Positions 5,392 to 10,640 of a DNA stretch of 13,084 nt are shown piece after piece (the stretch's first letter is position 1; the number at the start of each line of letters is the position of its first letter). The position numbers and the translations under genes are program-made. The notes beneath the pieces are model-generated. The model was not told the origin of the DNA. It did no database searches and saw only the letters and a program-made list of their open reading frames with translations. This DNA is from Bacillota bacterium. GTDB lineage: Bacteria; Bacillota_E; Sulfobacillia; Sulfobacillales; Sulfobacillaceae. The stretch covers positions 1-13,084 of the forward strand of contig JAKAAS010000011.1 of NCBI GenBank assembly GCA_021802225.1, written 5' to 3'.

Positions 5392-6383
5392 ATAAGAAAA
5401 TCTTATGGGGAATGGTGGGGGCCTTGATTCTCACAGGCGGCTATTACGCGAGCGCGGCGTCCTCACCCTTGCACTATACGGACTATGGCTATACACCGGT
5501 GACGGTGTCCACCACCACCTATGCGCCAGGCACGCCCAGCCAATACGAATATCCAAACTCTCCGTACCAGATCGGCGGGCGGTTAGGCCCAAAATCCGGG
5601 CAGACTTGGCAGCAGAAGTTCGATGCGGGGACCGTGGCCAATCACCGAACGACTACTCCGACCAGTCCATCAAAACAGTCCACTCAGACGGCTATGTCCA
5701 GTAAGACTTCTACGCCTCAGCGGACGACTGTTCAGGCGGCGGCAACAAACACGTCCGTGGCCCCCACTAGTCAAACAACGGATATGACCCCTCAGGCTTC
5801 TGCAGTCCAGTCTGCCGCCGTTGACCATTCTTCGGCACCAACTAATTCAGCTTCATCGATGCCCCAACCTTCTACGACTTCCACGAATCCGATGCCTTCA
5901 GGCCTGGGGGGCTATATGATGACGGCTTTAGGTGGGGCGCAAGGTTGGGTGCCTGATAATTGGCAACCCACTCATCCAGCCGCTTTGCCAACCAATTTAA
6001 GCAAACTTGCCGTCGTTGGAGCTCAATGGAATGGTCCTAATGGGGGCGGCGTAGGGATTTCGCCTCAGCAGTTCGAGCCCAACATGCTCCTGCGCGTGAC
6101 CTTCGCAAATAATTTAGCCTCGTTGGAAAATGCCGGAGGGGATCCCAATAATGTTCTGTATTCCAGTGAAGTCTCCCTAAGTGTTTTGACTCGTATTGCG
6201 CATTCCATTTCACGCCCCAACCATATATGGTATAGCCTGTATGAAGTTAATCCCGCCAACAGCGGCTATAAGTGGATGGAAGTCTCCGTAATGGTGCCGT
6301 TTGCGCAAGCGAATAGTGGCTGGTGGGTATTATTAGATAGTTGGATCCATTATCCATCGGCTCAAACAATGCCCGCGTTATAG
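5388..6383 (+). CDS. Secreted or membrane-anchored Ser/Thr/Pro-rich protein
   Basis: A 331-aa protein starting at ATG 5388, inside the end of the lipoprotein gene, with AAAGGAG about 11 nt upstream. MNKK followed by a hydrophobic segment (5-20) and ASA near 21-23 forms a Sec signal peptide or an N-terminal anchor. Residues 25-83 are Tyr/Pro/Gly-rich. About 85-171 is a long Ser/Thr/Pro/Gln/Ala low-complexity stretch of the kind that is extended and often glycosylated in exported proteins. The C-terminal domain (172-331) is globular, with many Trp and Asn residues (WNGPNGGG, LLRVTFANNL, HIWYSLYEVNP, SGWWVLLDSW); I do not recognise it. The architecture suggests a surface stalk carrying a terminal domain. 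The glycosyltransferase-like gene nearby could act on the stalk, but that is speculation. The hairpin at 6470-6510 probably ends the transcript. Confidence 0.8.
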   Translation: MNKKILWGMVGALILTGGYYASAASSPLHYTDYGYTPVTVSTTTYAPGTPSQYEYPNSPYQIGGRLGPKSGQTWQQKFDAGTVANHRTTTPTSPSKQSTQTAMSSKTSTPQRTTVQAAATNTSVAPTSQTTDMTPQASAVQSAAVDHSSAPTNSASSMPQPSTTSTNPMPSGLGGYMMTALGGAQGWVPDNWQPTHPAALPTNLSKLAVVGAQWNGPNGGGVGISPQQFEPNMLLRVTFANNLASLENAGGDPNNVLYSSEVSLSVLTRIAHSISRPNHIWYSLYEVNPANSGYKWMEVSVMVPFAQANSGWWVLLDSWIHYPSAQTMPAL

Positions 6384-6416
6384 CAGTACATTAAGGACAA
6401 TTTCTCATACCCCATA

Positions 6417-6438
6417 ATTCGTGACCAATTCGTGACCA
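6417..6438. repeat. 22-bp direct repeat, copy 1 (two 11-bp units); possible att or integrase arm site
   Basis: ATTCGTGACCA is present twice in tandem here, and the whole 22-bp block recurs exactly at 6678-6699. The 11-bp period is close to one helical turn, as expected for paired protein sites on one face of DNA. It lies downstream of the integrase gene's 3' end, where attachment-site DNA is often found. The att reading is inference. Confidence 0.8.
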
Positions 6439-6469
6439 ATTCCCTCGCTCCCCGCCCATTCTCCGGTCA

Positions 6470-6510
6470 CAAACAAACCCGCCAGCCCTGACACTGTGCG
6501 GGTTTGTTTG
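6470..6510. terminator. Hairpin terminator with 13-bp stem
   Basis: CAAACAAACCCGC (6470-6482) pairs perfectly with GCGGGTTTGTTTG (6498-6510) around a 15-nt loop. On the plus strand the stem ends in TTTGTTTG, so it fits termination of the 4963-6383 unit. It may also stop minus-strand transcription from the integrase. The remainder of the gene-free 6384-6708 stretch shows no ORF or tRNA that I could recognise, apart from the two 22-bp repeats. Confidence 0.75.
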
Positions 6511-6677
6511 ATATGCGCCAGACTAGGGACGGCCATCTGGAAAATATCCGGCAGGCATTTTTCGCGGTGGCGACGAAACGGTCCATCTCTCACAAATGGC
6601 GGCGCGGCGCGGATTTTTGCCATTCGCCTCCGAACCGTTTAACCAAAAGCGTCAGGTATTCTCCTGTGTTTCACGGT

Positions 6678-6699
6678 ATTCGTGACCAATTCGTGACCA
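6678..6699. repeat. 22-bp direct repeat, copy 2, next to the integrase stop codon
   Basis: An exact second copy of the block at 6417-6438, again two tandem 11-bp ATTCGTGACCA units, ending 9 bp from the integrase stop (6709-6711). The two copies are 261 bp apart start to start and flank the hairpin at 6470-6510. Candidate roles are arm-type integrase sites, an attachment core duplicated by a former insertion, or sites for a directionality factor. Confidence 0.8.
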
Positions 6700-6708
6700 T
6701 GTGTGGCC

Positions 6709-7968
6709 TTATTTGTGGCCAGCGGCCCCGCGATCGTCCACCGTTTCAGACGGGCCGTTCGCAGGACTCTCCTGGGACCACTGTCGGTCCAGTAGTTCGG
6801 CGGCCTTCTCTTGCGGCGTGATGCTCGGATGCAGGTATAATTTCGCGGTGGTGGAAATTTGGCTATGGCCCATGCGGTCGGCGATGGTCTTCAAGTCCAC
6901 GCCCGCCTCGAACAGCGCTGTGCCGTGCGTGTGGCGCATTTCATGCAGGTGGATATGCGGCGCGTCCAGCCGGCGCATGGCCCGGGCAAACGCGCGGTTG
7001 AGATGGCGCAGACTGACCGGGTGTCCTATAGCCGTCTGGCAAACCAGCCCATGGTCCTCATAGTCATCCCCAGCGGCTGTGCGGTCTTGGTCCTGTCGCG
7101 TCTGCTGGTCTCGCAAACTGTCCATCAACACGGCACCGCAGGCAATCGTCCGGTAGCCATGCGCGGATTTCAGCCGGGCAAATTGGTCATGATAGCGGCC
7201 ATCCGCCCCTTTCGCTTTGACACGCTGCTGGGTGAGCGTCAGCGTCCGCGCGTCCCAATCAATGTCGGCCCAGCGCAGACCGAGGATTTCGCCGCGGCGC
7301 AGGCCCGCATACAACGCCAAGCAGTAGGCGATCCCGTATGGGTCGTGCGCGGTGCCTTGGAGAAAGCGCTGCACAGTGGCGTCGTCCCAGATGCTGGCTT
7401 GATAATGTCCTGTTGGTGGAGTTTTGACGCGATCACAGGGGTTGGCCGGCAGCAGATCCCACTCGACCGCCTGCGCCAAGGCCGTGTGCAGGATGACCGC
7501 TACGCCGTGGATGGTGGTCGGGGACAGCGTCCCCGGCTTGCCATCCTGCCGGGGAGCTTGCGCCAACGCCAACAGCATGTGCTGGATGATCATCGGTGTG
7601 AGCTGGCTAAGCGTCAGCATGCCCAGCCGCGGCAACACGTGCAGGCGGCCTGCGTCCTGATATTGGCGCAGGGTATTGGGCGAGTATTGCTGGGGATCCA
7701 GCGCGGCGATCCACTGGGCCCAGAAAGCTGTGAGGGTGGCAGAAGTGGCGGGAGTGGCGGGAATGGTGGCCGGAGCCGATTGGCCAGGGTGTTGATCGAG
7801 TTCGGCCTGCACAGTGCGCCAGTGTTTCGCCGCGGCGGTCTTCGTACCGTGAAACGTTTCCCGGCGCTGGCGGCGCTTGCCCGTGGTGGGGTCAGGGCCG
7901 AGTTCCCAGGTCAGTCGCCAAGTGTTGGCGCCGCGCGGGGCAATGGATTGCGATTTCGGGCGGGGCAT
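6709..7968 (-). CDS. int: Tyrosine integrase of a phage or integrative element
   Basis: A complete 419-aa tyrosine recombinase. ATG 7968 is chosen because AAGGAG lies 10 nt upstream; an in-frame GTG at 7977 is only 1 nt from it. Residues 10-60 look like the beta-rich arm-DNA-binding domain of phage integrases (WRLTWELGPDPTTGKRRQRRETFHG region). About 78-180 form the SAM-like core-binding domain, and 190-390 the catalytic domain. The full catalytic set is present: R224 in YAGLRRGE, K267 in RLKS, H342 and R345 in HEMRHTHG, H368 in MGHS, and the nucleophile Y378 in KLYLHP. It should integrate and excise the element by recombining attP and attB. The gene ends 10 bp from one of two 22-bp repeats. 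It is last in a minus-strand operon after the XRE repressor and a small unknown gene. Length and layout are normal for Gram-positive phage and ICE integrases. Confidence 0.96.
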   Translation of the reverse strand: MPRPKSQSIAPRGANTWRLTWELGPDPTTGKRRQRRETFHGTKTAAAKHWRTVQAELDQHPGQSAPATIPATPATSATLTAFWAQWIAALDPQQYSPNTLRQYQDAGRLHVLPRLGMLTLSQLTPMIIQHMLLALAQAPRQDGKPGTLSPTTIHGVAVILHTALAQAVEWDLLPANPCDRVKTPPTGHYQASIWDDATVQRFLQGTAHDPYGIAYCLALYAGLRRGEILGLRWADIDWDARTLTLTQQRVKAKGADGRYHDQFARLKSAHGYRTIACGAVLMDSLRDQQTRQDQDRTAAGDDYEDHGLVCQTAIGHPVSLRHLNRAFARAMRRLDAPHIHLHEMRHTHGTALFEAGVDLKTIADRMGHSQISTTAKLYLHPSITPQEKAAELLDRQWSQESPANGPSETVDDRGAAGHK

Positions 7969-8000
7969 GGGGAACACTCTCCTTATAATTCTCTAATGGT

Positions 8001-8267
8001 TTATTGGATCACTTCAGCTACAACGGGTAAAGGTTGAGGGAAAGCAGACCGCCACAATGACCCGTCAGCTAATATGTACACTCCATAAGGATCTTCCGCG
8101 CGGTTCGCCTGGCGGCAGGGAATCAACGCACGCACGTCATTGATTTTTATCTCGGCATACCATTCTTCGCCTTGAAATCCTTCGCGACGAACCACATAAC
8201 CAATATGGCGTTCGGTCGTTATCGTCACCGCTGGCACAATCATATCGACGGCTGCAGGATGTTTCAT
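8001..8267 (-). CDS. Small unrecognised protein between repressor and integrase
   Basis: An 88-aa protein starting at ATG 8267, 4 nt after the repressor stop (8272-8274). The start lacks a strong ribosome binding site and probably depends on coupling to the repressor. A longer in-frame start at 8357 would overlap the repressor by 86 bp and is disfavoured. The protein is beta-rich (IVPAVTITTERHIGYVVRR, then WYAEIKINDVRALIPC) and ends with VYILADGSLWRSAFPQPLPVV. It has one cysteine and no membrane segment. No family was recognised. Its place between repressor and integrase, with 32 nt to the integrase start, suggests a role in lysogeny or excision control, but this is context only. The frame is open and codon use resembles its neighbours. 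Confidence 0.68.
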   Translation of the reverse strand: MKHPAAVDMIVPAVTITTERHIGYVVRREGFQGEEWYAEIKINDVRALIPCRQANRAEDPYGVYILADGSLWRSAFPQPLPVVAEVIQ

Positions 8268-8271
8268 GGCA

Positions 8272-8850
8272 TTACCCGACGAGGGCTTGATGACCGCTAG
8301 CCGCGGCCTCGTCATCACGGCGGGGCGAATGTGGTTGCGCGACGGCCATTTGATCAAGACGATCTAACAGACGACGGAGATTGTCCTGAGCAATGGCATC
8401 TACTTTCTCAATGCGCAGACGGTCATTTTCCGCTTGAAGCTTCATTGCTTCTGCTTGGATACGCGCTGTTTCTTCATGCATTTGCAGAGCTTTGGCGAGG
8501 GTGTGCGCTAAATCAGGCCACGCTGTGGTAGAGGCGGCCGTGTTAGCGGATATATTCGAGGGCGGCACAGTCACTGAACCATCGGCATCATCAGAAGCCA
8601 GACGCCCGCTCGTATCACTTGGAACATTTGTATCCGGGCCCACGACATCGCCATGAAGCAAATAGTCAGTACTGACGCCGTAAAAACGCGCCAATGTCAT
8701 GACATTATCCATTGTAGGGCGTTCCATATTTCGTTCATATTTGCTGATCAATGTCTGGTGGCAATTAATTTGCTGGCTCAGTTCCTTCTGGCTCACCTCT
8801 TTCGAGCGGCGCAGTCTGCGCAAGCGATCGCCGATGGTTTCCATGTTCAT
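8272..8850 (-). CDS. XRE-family repressor with C-terminal coiled coil (CI-like)
   Basis: A 192-aa regulator starting at ATG 8850, with GAGGTG just upstream; ATG 8844 is an alternative. Residues 5-65 are a Cro/CI-type HTH: IGDRLRRLRRSKEVSQ, then KELSQQINCHQ, recognition helix TLISKYERNMERP, and NVMTLARFYGVSTDYLLHG, the standard XRE ending. A Ser/Thr/Asp linker follows (70-110). Next comes a strongly charged heptad-like helix (about 112-165, rich in Leu, Glu, Gln and Arg) that probably dimerises the protein. There is no peptidase or LexA-like Ser-Lys domain, so induction would not be by RecA-stimulated self-cleavage. It diverges from a Cro-like gene across a 138-bp region with a 17-bp palindrome, and it heads the operon to the integrase. 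It is probably the lysogeny repressor of the element. Confidence 0.88.
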   Translation of the reverse strand: MNMETIGDRLRRLRRSKEVSQKELSQQINCHQTLISKYERNMERPTMDNVMTLARFYGVSTDYLLHGDVVGPDTNVPSDTSGRLASDDADGSVTVPPSNISANTAASTTAWPDLAHTLAKALQMHEETARIQAEAMKLQAENDRLRIEKVDAIAQDNLRRLLDRLDQMAVAQPHSPRRDDEAAASGHQALVG

Positions 8851-8863
8851 TCACACCTCGCTT

Positions 8864-8880
8864 TATGACTAATAGTCATA
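8864..8880. promoter_or_regulatory. 17-bp palindromic operator between repressor and Cro-like gene
   Basis: TATGACTA-A-TAGTCATA is a perfect palindrome with 8-bp arms around A8872. It lies 14 bp upstream of the repressor start, where the repressor's own promoter or leader must be. Size and symmetry suit a dimeric XRE protein. A weaker symmetric site, TCTTA-AAA-TAAGA (8915-8927), overlaps the likely -35 of the opposite promoter. Confidence 0.75.
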
Positions 8881-8924
8881 TTTTATCCTACCACAAAAAT
8901 ATTTGGTTATACCCTCTTAAAATA

Positions 8925-8953
8925 AGAACATTGATGAAAAATAGGCATATAAT
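8925..8953 (+). promoter_or_regulatory. Likely early promoter for the Cro-like and excisionase genes
   Basis: A perfect TATAAT (8948-8953) stands 17 bp downstream of AGAACA (8925-8930), a weak -35 that matches only in its last three bases. The start at 8989 is 35 bp downstream. A weak -35 would suit a promoter controlled by the adjacent repressor. Confidence 0.55.
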
Positions 8954-8988
8954 AAGACAAAGAGTATTGAAAGGAGACGTTGGATCTT

Positions 8989-9258
8989 ATGGTTAACCAT
9001 TTGCAGGTGAAAACTAACAAACCGGCTAATGGCTTGCGGAGTCATCGTCGGGCTCTTGATATTACCCAGAAGGACCTGGCGTCAAAAATAGGGATTGACC
9101 AAACGTATTACTCAATGATTGAGCGAGGAACAAAAATTCCCCGGGTGAATTTAGCATGGCGGATTTGTCTTGCGCTCAATACGACGTTAGAAGAAGTGTT
9201 CCCAGTAGAAATTTTTTCTATTGATAAGGAGTCCACCCATGCTATTGACCATTCCTGA
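8989..9258 (+). CDS. Cro-like XRE-family regulator
   Basis: An 89-aa protein. ATG 8989 has AAAGGAG 12 nt upstream; TTG 8980 is in frame but only 3 nt from it. Residues 15-72 form an XRE HTH: GLRSHRRALDITQ, KDLASKIGIDQTYYSMIERG (scaffold plus recognition helix), then TKIPRVNLAWRICLALNTTLEEVF. There is little beyond the DNA-binding domain, as in Cro-type antirepressors and small phage regulators. It is transcribed away from the CI-like gene and its end overlaps the excisionase-like gene by 20 bp. It probably competes for the same operator region to switch from integration to replication. It could equally be an activator of the plus-strand operon. Confidence 0.86.
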   Translation: MVNHLQVKTNKPANGLRSHRRALDITQKDLASKIGIDQTYYSMIERGTKIPRVNLAWRICLALNTTLEEVFPVEIFSIDKESTHAIDHS

Positions 9259-9421
9259 AGTGGCCGAACGGCTGCGGTGCAGTCCAGCAACTGTTTACCG
9301 GCTGTGCCAAGAGGACGCGGCGTTTCCGGTGATTCGGCTGAACACCCGGTGTTTCCGGGTCAATGATCAGGCATTAGACCGCTGGATTGCCCAAGCCTCA
9401 GAGAAAGGATGTGAGCCATGA
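9239..9421 (+). CDS. xis: Excisionase-like HTH_17 protein
   Basis: A 60-aa protein starting at ATG 9239, with AAGGAG 7 nt upstream and the start inside the end of the Cro-like gene. It is almost entirely one winged-helix domain: MLLTIPEVAERLRCS, recognition helix PATVYRLCQED, a wing around FPVIRLNTRCFRVNDQ, and the final helix ALDRWIAQ. This is the standard layout of small excisionase-type proteins that bend att DNA and steer the integrase toward excision. The integrase with its own control region lies 1.3 kb away, which supports the role. Its stop overlaps the next start (ATGA). The symbol is given by analogy; a local transcription factor of the same fold is the alternative. Confidence 0.78.
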   Translation: MLLTIPEVAERLRCSPATVYRLCQEDAAFPVIRLNTRCFRVNDQALDRWIAQASEKGCEP

Positions 9422-9585
9422 GAATTTATCCTCCCGGGTCCAAGTGTCTGGTGTACTCCAAAGTGCGTCCCAAGCGGCCCAGCTGGTGGCAGCGCAATCG
9501 GGACGGCCTGCTGGGCATGGGACTGGTCACATTGCTAATCGGGGAACTGTACGCAGTCATCTATGTGTTAGGAGGGATTCGATGA
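9418..9585 (+). CDS. Tiny single-pass membrane protein
   Basis: A 55-aa open frame from ATG 9418 to TGA 9585. AAAGGA lies about 8 nt upstream. Its ATG overlaps the excisionase stop, and its own TGA overlaps the next ATG at 9582, both as ATGA. This chaining argues strongly that it is real. The N-terminal half is basic (MRIYPPGSKC, then KVRPKRPSWWQRNRDG). Residues about 32-52 (LGMGLVTLLIGELYAVIYVLG) are a membrane helix, so the basic side is expected in the cytoplasm. Such small phage membrane proteins can alter membrane state, exclude other phages or anchor partners. No family was recognised and the role is unknown. Confidence 0.75.
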   Translation: MRIYPPGSKCLVYSKVRPKRPSWWQRNRDGLLGMGLVTLLIGELYAVIYVLGGIR

Positions 9586-9815
9586 GTCGGGATGCGTGGG
9601 CCGTGGAAAAGGCGTTAGCCGCGCCATTCGATGCCGAATCCGTGTTAACGCAACTCATGGTCGAGGGGCGGCAGTATCACCAGCTAGCCCGAGACCAGTT
9701 CGCCGAAGCGGAAGGTGATGCGGTGGACTCAGCAATTCGAAAGATTCAATGCGTGGAGTTGTACATGGGTCATTTGAAAGAAGCATGGCGGTTGTATCGA
9801 CGGATGATGGATTAG
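9582..9815 (+). CDS. Unrecognised small helical protein
   Basis: A 77-aa protein from ATG 9582, with TTAGGAGGG a few bases upstream and an ATGA overlap with the tiny membrane protein. A longer reading of the same frame back to 9387 runs through the previous two genes and has no support. The product is acidic to neutral and almost fully helical by composition (AWAVEKALAAPF, AESVLTQLMVEGRQYHQLARDQF, AVDSAIRKIQ, LYMGHLKEAWRLYRRMMD). It has one cysteine and no membrane segment. It may be a small coiled-coil or bundle protein. I do not recognise it. It ends the chained early operon of regulator, excisionase, membrane protein and this gene. Confidence 0.75.
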   Translation: MSRDAWAVEKALAAPFDAESVLTQLMVEGRQYHQLARDQFAEAEGDAVDSAIRKIQCVELYMGHLKEAWRLYRRMMD

Positions 9816-9848
9816 TGATGTTTCGGTGTTTTGGTGTCGCGATGTTGA

Positions 9849-9930
9849 ATTACAGATTACAGATTACAGATTACAGATTACAGATTACAGATTACAGATT
9901 ACAGATTACAGATTACAGATTACAGATTAC
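9849..9930. repeat. Tandem heptamer array (ATTACAG), 11.7 copies
   Basis: The unit ATTACAG (also readable as GATTACA) repeats without error 11 times from 9849 to 9925 and ends with a partial ATTAC at 9926-9930. A 7-bp period does not put units on one face of the helix and is short for plasmid iterons. It lies 34 bp after a stop codon in the only gap among the right-hand plus-strand genes, directly before the replication-type genes. It could be an origin element, a binding array or a slippage-prone phase-variable spacer. Confidence 0.95.
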
Positions 9931-9942
9931 GACCACTCCTGA

Positions 9943-10000
9943 TGACGCGATGACACGAAAAACCGTGACATCAGGTAATCCGTAACTTGTCATCGCGTCA
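9943..10000. repeat. 13-bp inverted repeat beside the heptamer array
   Basis: TGACGCGATGACA (9943-9955) and TGTCATCGCGTCA (9988-10000) are perfect inverted arms with a 32-nt loop. Within it, GATGACACG (9950-9958) and CGTGACATC (9964-9972) can form a nested hairpin with one mismatch. There is no T run after it, so it is not an ordinary terminator. With the array it may form an origin or regulator-binding region. AT-rich DNA (10003-10022), including the palindrome AAAGTACTTT, follows. Confidence 0.8.
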
Positions 10001-10041
10001 CCTTTAAATAAAAGTACTTTAGGGTATCAGATTTTCGCAGA

Positions 10042-10069
10042 TTGTCAAGCTCTTGGCTAGAAATATTAG
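10042..10069 (+). promoter_or_regulatory. Possible promoter for the RHH-helicase operon
   Basis: TTGTCA (10042-10047, five of six to the -35 consensus) is followed after 16 bp by TATTAG (10064-10069, four of six). It lies 21 bp before the ATG at 10091, leaving a very short leader that contains the ribosome binding site AAAGGAG. Confidence 0.45.
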
Positions 10070-10090
10070 AGGATTAAAGGAGATGTCGCG

Positions 10091-10627
10091 ATGGCTGATT
10101 GGCAACTGGACTCTGGCTTGCCTGATTATGATCCCGATAAAATTTACACCGCCTCTAAAGATCAACAAGGACACAGCCACACCCTGCGCATTAATATTCC
10201 AGATTATTTAGTAGCCCGATTAGCTGAGCTGGTGCAGTCCAAAGCCATTCCTGCGTACCGCACCAAAGAGGATTTCGTTCGGGATGCGATTGTGCATCGA
10301 TTGGCGTGGATTCAAGATCAGCTGGAGCATGGCCGATTAGCCGAACGCTTTGAGCAGACTCGGCAATTGCTAATGGCGACGGAAGAAGCGGAAGCGTATC
10401 TGGCCATTAATGCACAGTATGAAAGTGCGTTAGAAACCATCGACAAAGTGGGCCGAACCGACAGCCGCCAACAGGACTGGGATCACCTCAAGGAGTTCCT
10501 GTTATCTCAAACCGCCTTATTACCAAGTATGCCACCTTTTTTTCAACAACAAGGCGACTCTATGTGCCGCCGATATTGGCAAATGATCCCGCTGAACGTA
10601 ACGAAAGGCCAAGCGTGGCATTTATGA
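10091..10627 (+). CDS. Ribbon-helix-helix DNA-binding protein
   Basis: A 178-aa protein with AAAGGAG about 8 nt before ATG 10091. Residues 29-76 match the ribbon-helix-helix pattern: a strand HTLRINIP, helix A DYLVARLAELVQSK, and helix B TKEDFVRDAIVHRLAWIQD. Proteins of this fold dimerise and place the paired strand in the DNA major groove, often as plasmid copy-number, partition or phage regulators. The C-terminal part (77-178) is helical and charged, then hydrophobic with SMPPFFQQQ; no second domain was recognised. The N-terminus WQLDSGLPD is strikingly like WELESGLPD in the protein at 12745. The gene lies between the repeat array and the helicase, 13 nt before the helicase start. It may bind the array or the inverted repeat and control replication; that link is inference. 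Confidence 0.75.
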   Translation: MADWQLDSGLPDYDPDKIYTASKDQQGHSHTLRINIPDYLVARLAELVQSKAIPAYRTKEDFVRDAIVHRLAWIQDQLEHGRLAERFEQTRQLLMATEEAEAYLAINAQYESALETIDKVGRTDSRQQDWDHLKEFLLSQTALLPSMPPFFQQQGDSMCRRYWQMIPLNVTKGQAWHL

Positions 10628-10640
10628 AAGGATGGTCTTT

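Noticed and set aside
6384..6708. tRNA gene as integration target
   Set aside because: I found no cloverleaf with acceptor, T-loop and anticodon in this gap; the hairpin at 6470-6510 is a plain terminator-type stem.
6859..8037. Plus-strand 392-aa open frame opposite the integrase
   Set aside because: It lies antisense to the complete integrase with all catalytic residues, has no ribosome binding site and gives an Arg/Gly/Val-rich product typical of a high-GC shadow frame.
8268..8357. N-terminal extension of the 88-aa protein into the repressor gene
   Set aside because: It would overlap the repressor by 86 bp; the ATG at 8267 directly after the repressor stop fits coupling better.
9387..9581. 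N-terminal extension of the helical protein at 9582
   Set aside because: The extension overlaps the excisionase and tiny membrane genes, whereas ATG 9582 has its own AGGAGG and an ATGA overlap.
9849..9930. CRISPR array
   Set aside because: The units are 7 bp with no spacers; this is a simple tandem repeat.
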